A program made the position numbers and the translations under genes. From contig NZ_AJJL01000065.1 in assembly GCF_000257905.1 (NCBI RefSeq), positions 1-36,214 on the forward strand: a DNA stretch of 36,214 nt, written 5' to 3'. The notes under the pieces were generated by a model. The model searched no databases, was not told where the DNA came from, and saw nothing but the letters and a program-made list of their open reading frames with translations. Positions 9,566-22,918 of the stretch are shown piece after piece. The stretch's first letter is position 1, and the number at the start of each line of letters is the position of its first letter. This DNA comes from Streptococcus mitis SK579. GTDB lineage: Bacteria; Bacillota; Bacilli; Lactobacillales; Streptococcaceae.

Positions 9566-12500
9566 TTAGTTCTCTTTTTTGTTTTTTAGCAAGAACCCGA
9601 GACCTAGAAGGGCAAGGAGGCTGATTCCTGCCAACAGGAGTTTGTGATCGTTTTTGGTTCCTGTATTTGGAAGTTCAGCTTGTTTAGCTGGGGTTGCAGG
9701 TATATTTTCCTTGCTAGAGTTTTCTACAGCTCCGTTTTGAATAGCTTCACTTACAGATGATGCTTGTGCTTCTTGTGCTGGTTGTGAAACTTGTGTAGTT
9801 TGTGAATCAGTTGGAGCTTGGCTAGGTTTATCTTCTGTATCAGATACTTTCGCATCTGGTTTTGCAGAATCAGGTTTAGTTTGTGGAGCTGGAGTTTGCT
9901 GTTCCGGTTTGTCTACTCGGTTTGACATATTGTCTTGGCCGTTATTTTGACCGTGTTCTTGTTTTAAGCTAGAAAGGTCAAATTCTGGTTTTTCTTCCAC
10001 GGCTGGGGCAACGCTGGCACCGCCTTGAGCGACTCGAAGAACAGTAGCTGTAAGGGCATTCAATTTCAAGCCTTTTTCAGTCCATTCAAGTCCTTTCGGA
10101 TTGGCAATTCCTACTGGTCCTGCTTGGTTTTCATCTGCCAAAACTTCAGCATTTCTTAGATGTGCAAAGGCAGTTCCCAAATTAAATTCACGAGCTTTTT
10201 CGTCCGCATTGACAAAGACTGCGTAGATATCTCCGTTTGGAGCAGTGATTTGGTAGCCAATCACTACATCCTCTTTTTCCACGCCATTTTGTCCTGGGAC
10301 AGTGATGAGGTGGACACGGTCTTTGATATCTTGGAGGCTCTTAAGTCGGAAGGCATCTGTAGATTGACGAAGGGCAATCAACCCTTTCATATAATCACGA
10401 CTCTTGACATTTTCAGGGAAAGCTTTTCCATCTGTAGCCTTAGTCCAGTCAAACTTGTTGACTGCATCACTGGAGTCGTAAGAGTCATGGATGAAGTAAG
10501 GATAGTCAAATGGATTGCCATCCTTATCACGCAACAAGTGAGATTTGTTTGGTTGTTTGTCTTCTGCTACTGGAGTCTTGTAGGCTGGGTCACGGAATTG
10601 TTTGGTACGTCCATATTCCTGACCAGAGTGGATAAATGGAGTTCCTTGAGCTGTCAAGACCATGAGGTTCCCAAGTCGTAAACGACGATGGATTTCAGCA
10701 TAGTTATCGGCCTTGCTTGGGTCTTTTTTAATAGACTGAGCAATGATGTCAAAGAGGGTCAAGTTGTCATGGGCTGCGATGTATTGGATGACATCTCCAG
10801 GGTTGTCTGCTTCAAAGTTGGTTGGTTGAGCAATCAGATTTTTGAAGATAGTGTTGATATCACGTTTGCCACCTGTGATAAAGGCAGGTTGACCTTCATT
10901 TGGATAACCAGATTTGAGGTTGTTACGGATGTCATCTGAGAAGACAGCGACAGTATCGGTATGTTTCATCCAATCTTGGTCAGCAGCTTTAGTAGGCATA
11001 TTTTCATCACCAGCATAGGTTCTCCAACCTTCACCTAGCATGATGAGGTTTGGATTGAGGGCGCGTGCAGCCTTGTAAGCTTCTTCGATAGAAGCGGCAT
11101 CATGGTCTCCCATCATATCGAAACGGAATCCATCAACTTTGTAGGTATCAACTAGATACTTGATAGAATCAACTAGGAGGCGTTTGGTCATATGGTGAGT
11201 TGTCCCCAAACGTCCACCACCAAAGCTAGTTCGAGGTGTTCCATCAGCATCCATAAAGTGGTAGTAGTTTGGCTCTAGGTCTTCAAAGATATCGACTTTG
11301 GCTGTATGGTTATACACTACGTCCAGGATGGCTCCCATGCCACGTTTGTGGATTTCGTTGATGAGGTTTTTGAATTCTGCGATTCGTTTTTCTGGATTCT
11401 TAGGATCGCTTGAGTACATACCAGTCAATGAGAAGTAGTTTTGAGGGTCATATCCCCAGTTGTAGTTGCTGTTGCTTGAAGTATAGTCAGATAAGCGTTC
11501 GTGGTTCTTCAACTCATTGACAAAGTAGTAAGACAAGACTGGAAGGAGCTGGATGTGGGTTACACCCAAGTTTTTGAGGTAGTCTAGTTTTTCGATAAAG
11601 GCTTCAAAAGTACCAAATGGCTTAGTCAAATCTTTTGCGATGGCAGGATCTGAAGTGAAGTCGCGCACATGAGCTTCATAGATGACAGCATCTTCGCGCG
11701 ATTTGAAGTTGCGAATCTTACCATAAGTCAAGTCTTGAGGTCCTAGTTTAGCTGGATCTACAAAGGCAGCTTTAGCCACTTTATGGGCATCGTCAATCTT
11801 AGCATCGTCACTATTCCAAGCAGCGAGGGATTTAGCATAAGGATCGAGTGCAAGAACAGTTTTACCTTGACGTTCGATTTGGTATTGATAATAGTATCCA
11901 GTGAAATTCGTGATTCCTAGTTTGTTTGTGCTATCTAGAGTCTGTTTCCAAGTTCCTCTTTCCCCTTTTTCAAGAGCGACAGTTCCAACGACTTTTTCAG
12001 GGTCATTCTTGTCGTAGACAACAACAGAAACCTTATCAGCACTTGGTGACCAGAGGGTCAAATCAACCTGTTTGCCTTCTTCTTTGAGTTCAGCTCCAAG
12101 TTTACCATCATAGCTGTAAGTCTCATCTTTCAGGCGCCAGCTTGTTTTGGTAGTGAATTTGTCAGAGTTGTAGCTAATGGTATAAGGATGTTTTGTGTCA
12201 GAGAAATCTCCGCTGTAGGTCACTTTCTTACCAGCCTCATCGATTGCCACATCAGTGATAGTTACTTTTTTTCCTAGATGATTAGTGATGTTGGAGTGCT
12301 TGAGGATATCTTCTTTTTTAGCACCGACAAGTGTTGAAAAACTACTTTCAATGCTAGAAGTTCCTACGTGTTGAGCTCCTGTCATGCGGATATCGTGCAC
12401 ATAGTAGGGGTTGGTGTAGATGGTTTCGTCATCATCTTTTAGGAAAATTTGGCTATGATTTTTCAAATCTGTGAACTTATAATCTTCTTTACGGATTTTC

Positions 12501-13456
12501 ACGTCGTCTCCTTGTTTGCTCTCATCTAATAGTAAAAATCCAAATTCTTTGGCGGCATCCTTAAGAGGAATGTCGATATAGCGACCATATTTGCCTGTAG
12601 CTTTAAAGTCTGTTCCGTCAGGCCATTGAGCGCTACTTGGATTTTTCACATCTCCCCAGTACCAGAGAGATTTCTTGTCATAGTTGCCATCTGTGCGGTA
12701 GTAGTTGACACGAACAGTACCTGCAGGTTGTGGTTCGTAAGAGAAAACCTTGTAATCTTGGTCCAACCAAGCCTCATTCATCTTTGGTGCCAGTTTTTCT
12801 GCCGATTTATCGCCGGTTAGATTTTTACCAGCTGTATTATTGATGAGGAAGCTAATTTTCTTGGCTTGTTCTCCCTTTAATTTGACATCTAGGTAGTAGC
12901 CGTAGTCATCTTTTTTGGCATCCTTGAAGGACAGGGCTCCATTTGGCCAGTTTTCAGAAGGTTTTTCAACATCATCCCAAGTCCAGAGTCCTTGAGCATC
13001 CTTGTTTTCTTCAGGAAGTTTTTTGACGTGGATACGGAAGTAGTTGTCTTCGATTGGCTCTTCTGTCTTAGTTTCAGTCGTTACTGTACTCGTAGAAGTA
13101 GTTGGCTCACTTGAACGATCTTGCCCGGTTTGTGGTGCTGCATCAGCTGGGCTTGCAGCAGGACTAAGTGTCTCTGTTGCAGGAGCTTCTTCTTTTTTTA
13201 GGGAAGCGTTTGCATTGTTAGGTGAAGAAAAATCGCTTTCGTTCTTACCAGAGCTGTCAGCTGTACCAGTAGTTGGTTGAACAATAGTGTTCGAAGCTTC
13301 TGTACTAGTTGTAGTATTTTCGTTGGCTGAGATAGTTGGTGTAGCCATAGCAAGTAGGACAAAGCTTGCGCCGATAAGGACAGAACCAGTTCCATTCTTG
13401 AGGGAACGGATGCTGTAGACCATTTTTTTCTCAGTGTGAGATGGTGTTTTTCTCAT
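9566..13456 (-). CDS. spuA: LPXTG cell-wall-anchored pullulanase
   Basis: Surface alpha-glucan debranching enzyme, 1296 residues. The order is: a YSIRK-type signal peptide (VYSIRSLKNGTGSVLIG, residues ~13-29, cleavage near 44); a Ser/Thr/Pro-rich linker; two CBM41 alpha-glucan-binding modules (about 140-245 and 248-350); an immunoglobulin-like N domain; and a GH13 catalytic domain. That domain carries the pullulanase signature YNWGYDPQNY (~664), nucleophile Asp in GFRFDMMGDHD (~780), acid/base Glu in GEGW (~809) and the AAHDN aspartate (~897). A Pro/Gln/Ser-rich wall-spanning linker leads to the sortase motif LPNTG (1262-1266), a membrane helix and a basic tail. The pneumococcal orthologue SpuA binds and degrades host glycogen. 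GGAG lies 8 bases before the ATG. Nothing is broken. Confidence 0.97.
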   Translation of the reverse strand: MRKTPSHTEKKMVYSIRSLKNGTGSVLIGASFVLLAMATPTISANENTTTSTEASNTIVQPTTGTADSSGKNESDFSSPNNANASLKKEEAPATETLSPAASPADAAPQTGQDRSSEPTTSTSTVTTETKTEEPIEDNYFRIHVKKLPEENKDAQGLWTWDDVEKPSENWPNGALSFKDAKKDDYGYYLDVKLKGEQAKKISFLINNTAGKNLTGDKSAEKLAPKMNEAWLDQDYKVFSYEPQPAGTVRVNYYRTDGNYDKKSLWYWGDVKNPSSAQWPDGTDFKATGKYGRYIDIPLKDAAKEFGFLLLDESKQGDDVKIRKEDYKFTDLKNHSQIFLKDDDETIYTNPYYVHDIRMTGAQHVGTSSIESSFSTLVGAKKEDILKHSNITNHLGKKVTITDVAIDEAGKKVTYSGDFSDTKHPYTISYNSDKFTTKTSWRLKDETYSYDGKLGAELKEEGKQVDLTLWSPSADKVSVVVYDKNDPEKVVGTVALEKGERGTWKQTLDSTNKLGITNFTGYYYQYQIERQGKTVLALDPYAKSLAAWNSDDAKIDDAHKVAKAAFVDPAKLGPQDLTYGKIRNFKSREDAVIYEAHVRDFTSDPAIAKDLTKPFGTFEAFIEKLDYLKNLGVTHIQLLPVLSYYFVNELKNHERLSDYTSSNSNYNWGYDPQNYFSLTGMYSSDPKNPEKRIAEFKNLINEIHKRGMGAILDVVYNHTAKVDIFEDLEPNYYHFMDADGTPRTSFGGGRLGTTHHMTKRLLVDSIKYLVDTYKVDGFRFDMMGDHDAASIEEAYKAARALNPNLIMLGEGWRTYAGDENMPTKAADQDWMKHTDTVAVFSDDIRNNLKSGYPNEGQPAFITGGKRDINTIFKNLIAQPTNFEADNPGDVIQYIAAHDNLTLFDIIAQSIKKDPSKADNYAEIHRRLRLGNLMVLTAQGTPFIHSGQEYGRTKQFRDPAYKTPVAEDKQPNKSHLLRDKDGNPFDYPYFIHDSYDSSDAVNKFDWTKATDGKAFPENVKSRDYMKGLIALRQSTDAFRLKSLQDIKDRVHLITVPGQNGVEKEDVVIGYQITAPNGDIYAVFVNADEKAREFNLGTAFAHLRNAEVLADENQAGPVGIANPKGLEWTEKGLKLNALTATVLRVAQGGASVAPAVEEKPEFDLSSLKQEHGQNNGQDNMSNRVDKPEQQTPAPQTKPDSAKPDAKVSDTEDKPSQAPTDSQTTQVSQPAQEAQASSVSEAIQNGAVENSSKENIPATPAKQAELPNTGTKNDHKLLLAGISLLALLGLGFLLKNKKEN

Positions 13457-13487
13457 AATGATTCTCCAATCAATAAATTTCTATATC

Positions 13488-13516
13488 AGTATAGCATGTA
13501 GTAAAACAATATGCAA
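13488..13516 (-). promoter_or_regulatory. spuA promoter
   Basis: Read on the minus strand: -35 TTGCAT (13511-13516), 17-base spacer, and extended -10 TGC-TATACT (-10 at 13488-13493). The ATG follows after about 30 bases. The poor -35 is overlapped by a cre site. Confidence 0.75.
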
Positions 13517-13525
13517 GCGTTTTCT
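13512..13525 (-). promoter_or_regulatory. cre site (CcpA operator) at spuA
   Basis: On the minus strand AGAAAACGCTTGCA fits the catabolite-responsive-element consensus TGNAANCGNWNNCW at 13 of 14 positions, the only mismatch being the first base. Overlap with the -35 predicts repression by CcpA/HPr-Ser-P when glucose is present, fitting an alpha-glucan-scavenging enzyme. Confidence 0.8.
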
Positions 13526-13540
13526 TAAAATTAGGGCAAA

Positions 13541-13570
13541 AGAAAAATCGCAACAGATTTTCTGTTACGA
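13541..13570 (-). terminator. Terminator of the Mga/PRD-type regulator gene
   Basis: On the minus strand TCGTAACAG pairs with CTGTTGCGA (loop AAAAT, one G-U pair), followed by TTTTTC. It overlaps the regulator stop codon (13565-13567) and separates it from spuA, so spuA is normally made from its own promoter. Confidence 0.8.
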
Positions 13571-15049
13571 CTCAGCTAGTCTTTCTTTATGAATTTGAGA
13601 AGCCAGAAGGTGGAGATGGAGGAATAATTCTGAAGTAGAGAAGTTACGATTGTAGATAATTGGTTTAGGAGAGTTAGTGACAGGAAAGGTAGTGATAACA
13701 ATATCGTGCGGAATTTGATTGAGAATCGAGAAAGAAATCGTAGATTCTTCCCAAGAATCAAATAGATAGAGATTGTTGCCATAGTGAGTTAGGGTGTCGA
13801 TTAGGCTTTGTGCGTGATGGTTATCCAGATGACTAATGACCAAAACACGTATTTTGGGAAGTTTTTGAAGCAGTTGGACTAAAATTCGATGCCCTTGGAT
13901 AGTGAAGGTGTAGACCATCTCTTGTTGCTTACTTGGCTTACTGTTTAGTCCCATCTCAGTCAGATAAGATTGAAATTTGTGTTGACTTACTTCAAATAGT
14001 TTTGGAAATTCTGCTTGATAATTGCTTAAAATCTGGGATTTCTGTTTGTCGAGAGACTGATTGTTGAGTAAATGGAAGAAATCAGCTTGGGTAGTGTAGT
14101 GGAGGAGCCAAATCAATTCCTCGCGATTTTCAATCTGTAGGTGAAATTCTTTAGCCAGCTCTTCTAGAATTTGACTCAATAAACGGTAGGATTTTTGGAT
14201 ATGATGAATATCGCCCAGTGCCCCATTATTAGCATTGTCTGTGATTTTAGAAGATTTGACTGGGTTTGAAAATAGTTGTTCCAGTGTTTTCTTTGTAGGT
14301 TCAAAATGGAGTTTTTTAGCCAGTTTTTTGATATCTTGTTCAAACTGCGGAATTTGCATGAGGGAGCTGTAGTGACTGGTTAAAAGGGGAGTAGGATTTT
14401 CAATAGAGTGTTTCCTCTTAAAACGCTCCAGATTGATAGCTAGGATATATTTGATTTGCCGTAAGCTACTGAGGCTGGGTGAAACTTGTTGGGCGTCCAA
14501 AAATAGCTGAATCAGGTGAGTGAGTGATTCTTCAGAAATAGAAGGGAAGGGCCAATCCAGAAAACTGTAACTTTGACTAAAGTAGTCTAGATAAAAGGCG
14601 CGAATGTCCTCTTCTGTTCCCTCTATGACTAAAGGGGAAGGTTGGATGCTGATGTTATAGTGTTGTAGAAGTTTCGTATTTAGATGCTGGATGATTTCCT
14701 GAACTCGTTCGTAGCTAATCACAAGCTCTAGGCACATTTGGTTAAGTGAGCCTTCCTCCTTGAAAAACAGACGGTTCAAAAAAGAGTAAGTTTCAGACTG
14801 TTTAAAAATCTCAATTCTAGGATCCAAGGTGTTTTGGAAGTCAAACTGCAATTGAATACCTTTTTTTCTTGATTGTATCAGGAGGTTTGGAAATAATTGC
14901 TCAAGCTTAAAAAGGTGTTCTTGCAATTCTTCTATTGAATAATTCAGCTTCTCAGCCAAGACTGAGAGTTCTATCCAATCATGGTGTTTGGTTATTTCTT
15001 CCAGTAAGAATAGCAAATCTTGTTCAGTCTTAGAAAGCAAGATATTCAT
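13565..15049 (-). CDS. Mga/PRD-family transcriptional regulator
   Basis: A 494-residue regulator with the layout of the Mga/AtxA/RofA-like family. An N-terminal pair of helix-turn-helix domains (residues ~1-110, including LSVLAEKLNYSIEELQEHLFKLE and LVISYERVQEIIQHLNTKLLQ) is followed by a long helical PRD-like region (~150-390). A C-terminal EIIB-like alpha/beta domain starts around IRVLVISHLDNHHAQSLID. Such proteins often respond to PTS phosphorylation on PRD histidines. I chose the second of two adjacent ATGs (15049): GGGAG lies 7 bases before it, whereas the more upstream ATG at 15076 falls at about the transcription start. The target is unknown; spuA directly downstream is one candidate. 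I do not recognise a named orthologue. Confidence 0.8.
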   Translation of the reverse strand: MNILLSKTEQDLLFLLEEITKHHDWIELSVLAEKLNYSIEELQEHLFKLEQLFPNLLIQSRKKGIQLQFDFQNTLDPRIEIFKQSETYSFLNRLFFKEEGSLNQMCLELVISYERVQEIIQHLNTKLLQHYNISIQPSPLVIEGTEEDIRAFYLDYFSQSYSFLDWPFPSISEESLTHLIQLFLDAQQVSPSLSSLRQIKYILAINLERFKRKHSIENPTPLLTSHYSSLMQIPQFEQDIKKLAKKLHFEPTKKTLEQLFSNPVKSSKITDNANNGALGDIHHIQKSYRLLSQILEELAKEFHLQIENREELIWLLHYTTQADFFHLLNNQSLDKQKSQILSNYQAEFPKLFEVSQHKFQSYLTEMGLNSKPSKQQEMVYTFTIQGHRILVQLLQKLPKIRVLVISHLDNHHAQSLIDTLTHYGNNLYLFDSWEESTISFSILNQIPHDIVITTFPVTNSPKPIIYNRNFSTSELFLHLHLLASQIHKERLAES

Positions 15050-15078
15050 CATAATTCTCCCTATATATTTATACATAT

Positions 15079-15107
15079 ATATTAAAAGAAAAGTCTGATA
15101 AAGTCAA
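15079..15107 (-). promoter_or_regulatory. Promoter of the Mga/PRD-type regulator gene
   Basis: Minus strand: -35 TTGACT (15102-15107, 5 of 6), exact 17-base spacer, -10 TAATAT (15079-15084). The expected start near 15072 leaves a leader of roughly 23 bases carrying GGGAG. Confidence 0.7.
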
Positions 15108-15249
15108 GAAAAATAGCCTATGATAAAAAGTAAAAGTTGTAATTTACTATATTCTTAGTGAACTACTAAACTGAAAACGAAGTTTGCAAAGTGATCATTG
15201 AATTTAATGTTTTATAGGAAAAGATTTTGTCAAAAAATCGTTAATCCCC
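15108..15249. other. AT-rich divergent intergenic stretch, nothing recognised
   Basis: This part of the 481-base gap between the regulator and rpoB is AT-rich. I see no open reading frame with a ribosome-binding site, no BOX element and no clear operator in it. It lies between the divergent regulator and rpoB promoters. Confidence 0.5.
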
Positions 15250-15278
15250 TTGAAAAATCTAGCTAAATAGGGTATAAT
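15250..15278 (+). promoter_or_regulatory. rpoB-rpoC promoter
   Basis: -35 TTGAAA (15250-15255, 5 of 6), 17-base spacer, perfect -10 TATAAT (15273-15278). The transcript would start at about 15285, giving an unusually long leader of about 245 bases before rpoB. Confidence 0.85.
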
Positions 15279-15300
15279 GTGAATAATCATTTGTCGTAGG

Positions 15301-15328
15301 TTTTGTCTGAAATATTGTCCAGACAAGG
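15301..15328 (+). ncRNA. rpoB leader hairpin 1
   Basis: TTGTCTG (15303-15309) pairs with CAGACAA (15320-15326), extendable by two U-G pairs. It begins about 16 bases after the predicted transcript start and precedes the terminator-like hairpin; together they look like a structured leader. Confidence 0.6.
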
Positions 15329-15333
15329 CTCAC

Positions 15334-15388
15334 AGCAGTTAAATCTTCTGAAAAAGTCAGATTTAGCTGCTCTTTTTGTGCTTTTTTT
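15334..15388 (+). terminator. Intrinsic terminator/attenuator in the rpoB leader
   Basis: AGCAGTTAAATCT (15334-15346) pairs with AGATTTAGCTGCT (15359-15371), 13 base pairs with one U-G. The inner loop contains a smaller CTGA/TCAG pairing. Two T-runs follow (15372-15376 and 15381-15387). This is inside the rpoBC transcript, about 145 bases before the coding region, so it is either an attenuator or the end of a ~100-base small RNA. I see no leader peptide or known riboswitch core. Confidence 0.75.
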
Positions 15389-15530
15389 CAGGATTTTGAT
15401 TATTTGTAACAAAGACTTAAAGATTCTGAAAATTCATCAAAGGGACGCGGTGATAGGGGTTTTACAACCATATGACGATTAGAAAGCCTGATTGAAAAGG
15501 CTTGGAACTTATTTACAAAGGAGAATCATC

Positions 15531-19142
<3,612 letters not shown>

Positions 19143-19174
19143 GCAGTTCACTTAGAATAGAAAGGGAAGAAATA

Positions 19175-22100
19175 GTGGTTGATGTAAATCGTTTTAAAAG
19201 TATGCAAATCACCCTAGCTTCTCCAAGTAAAGTCCGTTCATGGTCTTATGGAGAAGTTAAAAAACCTGAAACAATCAATTACCGTACCTTGAAACCAGAA
19301 CGTGAAGGACTCTTTGATGAAGTTATCTTTGGTCCTACAAAAGACTGGGAATGTGCTTGTGGTAAGTACAAACGCATTCGTTACAGAGGGATTGTTTGTG
19401 ACCGTTGTGGGGTTGAAGTAACGCGTACGAAAGTTCGTCGTGAGCGTATGGGACACATCGAGTTGAAAGCTCCTGTATCTCACATCTGGTACTTCAAGGG
19501 AATTCCAAGCCGTATGGGCTTGACCCTTGATATGAGCCCTCGTGCCCTCGAGGAAGTTATCTACTTTGCGGCTTATGTGGTGATTGATCCTAAGGACACA
19601 CCACTTGAGCACAAGTCTATCATGACAGAGCGCGAATACCGTGAGCGCTTGCGTGAGTATGGTTATGGATCATTCGTTGCCAAAATGGGTGCCGAAGCTA
19701 TCCAAGACCTTTTGAAACAAGTAGATCTTGAAAAAGAAATTGCTGAACTTAAAGAAGAATTGAAAACAGCAACTGGACAAAAACGTATCAAAGCAATCCG
19801 TCGTTTGGATGTGTTGGATGCCTTTTACAAGTCTGGAAACAAACCTGAATGGATGATTCTCAACATCCTTCCAGTTATCCCACCAGATCTTCGTCCAATG
19901 TTGCAGTTGGATGGTGGCCGTTTTGCCTCATCTGACTTGAACGACCTTTACCGTCGTGTTATCAACCGTAACAACCGTTTAGCTCGCTTGCTTGAGTTGA
20001 ATGCACCAGGTATCATCGTTCAAAATGAGAAGCGTATGCTTCAAGAAGCGGTTGACGCTTTGATTGATAATGGTCGTCGCGGTCGTCCAATCACAGGACC
20101 AGGTAGCCGTCCATTGAAATCATTGAGCCACATGCTTAAAGGTAAACAAGGACGCTTCCGTCAAAACTTGCTCGGTAAACGTGTTGACTTCTCAGGACGT
20201 TCCGTTATCGCCGTTGGTCCAACTCTTAAGATGTACCAATGTGGTGTGCCACGTGAAATGGCTATCGAGCTCTTTAAACCATTCGTTATGCGTGAAATCG
20301 TCGCTCGTGATATCGTGCAAAACGTCAAAGCGGCTAAACGCTTGGTGGAACGCGGAGATGAGCGTATCTGGGATATTCTTGAAGAAGTGATTAAAGAACA
20401 CCCAGTGCTTTTGAATCGCGCACCGACCCTTCACCGTTTGGGTATCCAAGCCTTCGAGCCTGTCTTGATTGATGGTAAGGCCCTTCGCTTGCACCCGCTT
20501 GTCTGTGAAGCCTATAATGCCGACTTTGACGGGGACCAAATGGCCATCCACGTACCGCTTTCAGAAGAAGCCCAAGCAGAAGCTCGTATCCTCATGCTAG
20601 CTGCTGAGCACATCTTGAACCCCAAAGATGGTAAACCAGTTGTTACTCCATCGCAGGACATGGTTTTGGGTAACTACTACTTGACCATGGAAGAAGCTGG
20701 TCGTGAAGGTGAAGGAATGGTCTTCAAAGACCGTGACGAAGCGGTTATGGCTTACCGTAATGGTTATGTTCACCTTCACTCACGTGTTGGTATCGCAACA
20801 GACAGCCTCAACAAGCCTTGGACAGAAGAGCAAAAACACAAGGTCTTGCTTACAACAGTTGGTAAAATCCTCTTCAACGACATCATGCCAGAGGGTCTAC
20901 CATACTTGCAAGAACCAAACAATGCCAACTTGACAGAAGGCGTTCCAGCTAAATATTTCTTGCCACTTGGTGGAGATATCAAGGAAGCAATCAGCAAACT
21001 TGAACTCAACCCTCCATTCAAGAAGAAAAACCTTGGAAATATCATCGCTGAAATCTTCAAACGTTTCCGTACGACAGAAACTTCTGCCCTACTTGACCGC
21101 ATGAAGAACCTCGGTTACCACCACTCAACTCTTGCAGGATTAACAGTGGGTATTGCTGATATCCCAGTCGTTGATGACAAGGCTGAAATCATTGAAGAAT
21201 CACATAAACGTGTAGAACAAATCACAAAACAATTCCGTCGTGGTATGATCACAGACGATGAGCGTTACAATGCTGTTACAGCTGAATGGCGTGCTGCCCG
21301 TGAAAAACTAGAGAAACGTTTGATTGCCAACCAAGATCCTAAGAACCCAATCGTTATGATGATGGACTCTGGAGCCCGTGGTAACATCTCAAACTTCTCA
21401 CAGCTTGCCGGTATGCGTGGTCTGATGGCTGCTCCGAACGGACGTATCATGGAATTGCCAATCCTTTCAAACTTCCGCGAAGGTTTGTCGGTATTGGAAA
21501 TGTTCTTCTCAACTCACGGTGCGCGTAAAGGTATGACCGATACGGCCCTTAAGACAGCCGACTCAGGTTACTTGACTCGTCGTTTGGTTGACGTTGCCCA
21601 AGATGTTATCATCCGTGAGGACGACTGTGGAACTGACCGTGGTCTCTTGATCCGCTCTATCGCAGAAGGAAAAGAGATGATCGAGTCTCTTGAAGAACGT
21701 CTCAACGGTCGTTACACTAAGAAAACTGTTAAACATCCAGAAACTGGTGCAGTGATTATCGGTCCAAATGCGTTGATTACAGAAGACAAGGCGCGTGAAA
21801 TTGTCAATGCTGGTGTGGAAGAAGTGACTATCCGTTCCGTATTTACATGTAACACTCGTCACGGTGTCTGCCGTCACTGTTATGGTATCAACTTGGCGAC
21901 TGGTGATGCGGTTGAAGTTGGTGAAGCAGTTGGTACAATCGCTGCCCAATCTATCGGGGAACCTGGTACACAGCTTACAATGCGTACCTTCCACACGGGT
22001 GGGGTTGCCTCAAATACCGATATCACTCAGGGTCTTCCTCGTGTCCAAGAAATCTTTGAAGCCCGCAATCCTAAAGGGGAAGCGGTTATCACAGAGGTTA

Positions 22101-22840
22101 AAGGACAAGTTACCGCTATCGAAGAAGATGCTTCAACTCGTACTAAGAAAGTCTTTGTTAAGGGTGAAACTGGCGAAGGTGAATACGTCGTTCCATTTAC
22201 CGCTCGTATGCGTGTCGAAGTTGGAGACCAAGTAGCGCGTGGTGCTGCTCTTACAGAAGGTTCTATCCAACCAAAACGTCTCCTTGCAGTTCGCGATGTC
22301 TTGTCAGTTGAAACTTACCTTCTCGGTGAAGTACAAAAAGTTTACCGTAGCCAAGGGGTAGAAATCGGAGACAAACACATCGAGGTAATGGTTCGTCAAA
22401 TGATCCGTAAAGTCCGTGTTATGGATCCAGGTGACACAGATCTTCTCATGGGTACCCTCATGGATATCAATGACTTTACAGATGCCAATAAAGATGTCCT
22501 TATCGCAGGTGGTGTTCCAGCGACTGGTCGCCCAGTCCTTATGGGAATTACCAAAGCCTCACTTGAAACCAACAGTTTCTTGTCAGCGGCTTCCTTCCAG
22601 GAAACAACTCGTGTCCTTACTGACGCGGCTATCCGTGGTAAGAAAGACCATCTCCTTGGACTTAAAGAAAATGTTATCATCGGTAAGATCATCCCAGCAG
22701 GTACTGGTATGGCCCGTTACCGTAACCTTGAACCACATGCTATCAACGAAGAAGAATACCTTAACCCTCCAGTAGAGGAAGAAGGAAATGAAGAAACAAC
22801 AGAAGTAGTTGTGGATACTGCCGTTGAAACTGTGGAATAA
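19175..22840 (+). CDS. rpoC: DNA-directed RNA polymerase subunit beta'
   Basis: Largest RNA polymerase subunit, 1221 residues, with a GTG start after AGGGAAG. The N-terminal zinc ribbon is visible as [20 protein letters not shown] (near residue 60). The catalytic Mg-binding loop [10 protein letters not shown] carries the three aspartates near residue 450, and the trigger-loop region contains [21 protein letters not shown] second zinc site uses DDC plus [11 protein letters not shown] near residue 895. The C-terminus is short and acidic ([16 protein letters not shown]). It lies 32 bases after rpoB in the same operon and is followed at once by a terminator. Confidence 0.99.
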   Translation: MVDVNRFKSMQITLASPSKVRSWSYGEVKKPETINYRTLKPEREGLFDEVIFGPTKDWECACGKYKRIRYRGIVCDRCGVEVTRTKVRRERMGHIELKAPVSHIWYFKGIPSRMGLTLDMSPRALEEVIYFAAYVVIDPKDTPLEHKSIMTEREYRERLREYGYGSFVAKMGAEAIQDLLKQVDLEKEIAELKEELKTATGQKRIKAIRRLDVLDAFYKSGNKPEWMILNILPVIPPDLRPMLQLDGGRFASSDLNDLYRRVINRNNRLARLLELNAPGIIVQNEKRMLQEAVDALIDNGRRGRPITGPGSRPLKSLSHMLKGKQGRFRQNLLGKRVDFSGRSVIAVGPTLKMYQCGVPREMAIELFKPFVMREIVARDIVQNVKAAKRLVERGDERIWDILEEVIKEHPVLLNRAPTLHRLGIQAFEPVLIDGKALRLHPLVCEAYNADFDGDQMAIHVPLSEEAQAEARILMLAAEHILNPKDGKPVVTPSQDMVLGNYYLTMEEAGREGEGMVFKDRDEAVMAYRNGYVHLHSRVGIATDSLNKPWTEEQKHKVLLTTVGKILFNDIMPEGLPYLQEPNNANLTEGVPAKYFLPLGGDIKEAISKLELNPPFKKKNLGNIIAEIFKRFRTTETSALLDRMKNLGYHHSTLAGLTVGIADIPVVDDKAEIIEESHKRVEQITKQFRRGMITDDERYNAVTAEWRAAREKLEKRLIANQDPKNPIVMMMDSGARGNISNFSQLAGMRGLMAAPNGRIMELPILSNFREGLSVLEMFFSTHGARKGMTDTALKTADSGYLTRRLVDVAQDVIIREDDCGTDRGLLIRSIAEGKEMIESLEERLNGRYTKKTVKHPETGAVIIGPNALITEDKAREIVNAGVEEVTIRSVFTCNTRHGVCRHCYGINLATGDAVEVGEAVGTIAAQSIGEPGTQLTMRTFHTGGVASNTDITQGLPRVQEIFEARNPKGEAVITEVKGQVTAIEEDASTRTKKVFVKGETGEGEYVVPFTARMRVEVGDQVARGAALTEGSIQPKRLLAVRDVLSVETYLLGEVQKVYRSQGVEIGDKHIEVMVRQMIRKVRVMDPGDTDLLMGTLMDINDFTDANKDVLIAGGVPATGRPVLMGITKASLETNSFLSAASFQETTRVLTDAAIRGKKDHLLGLKENVIIGKIIPAGTGMARYRNLEPHAINEEEYLNPPVEEEGNEETTEVVVDTAVETVE

Positions 22841-22844
22841 AAGA

Positions 22845-22878
22845 AATGAGAGAGCCTTAGGGTTCTCTTTCTCTTTTC
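22845..22878 (+). terminator. Terminator after rpoC
   Basis: AGAGAGCC (22849-22856), loop TTAG, GGTTCTCT (22861-22868), one G-U pair, then TTCTCTTTTC. It ends the rpoBC operon before the BOX element and ndk. Confidence 0.75.
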
Positions 22879-22908
22879 TGAAAACTTTCTCCATTTTTCC
22901 ATGAAATG

Positions 22909-22917
22909 TGGTAAAAT
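22909..22917 (+). promoter_or_regulatory. Probable ndk promoter, extended -10
   Basis: TGG-TAAAAT (-10 at 22912-22917) directly abuts the BOX element. The start would be near 22924, so almost the whole BOX would be transcribed as the ndk leader. No good -35 is seen. Confidence 0.5.
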
Positions 22918-22918
22918 A

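Noticed and set aside
10160..13395. Several open frames opposite or within spuA (e.g. 10160-10681, 13044-13280 plus strand)
   Set aside because: No ribosome-binding sites, low-complexity products, and they shadow an intact conserved gene.
15050..15076. Upstream ATG for the Mga/PRD-type regulator
   Set aside because: It falls at about the predicted transcription start, between -10 and +1, with no ribosome-binding site.
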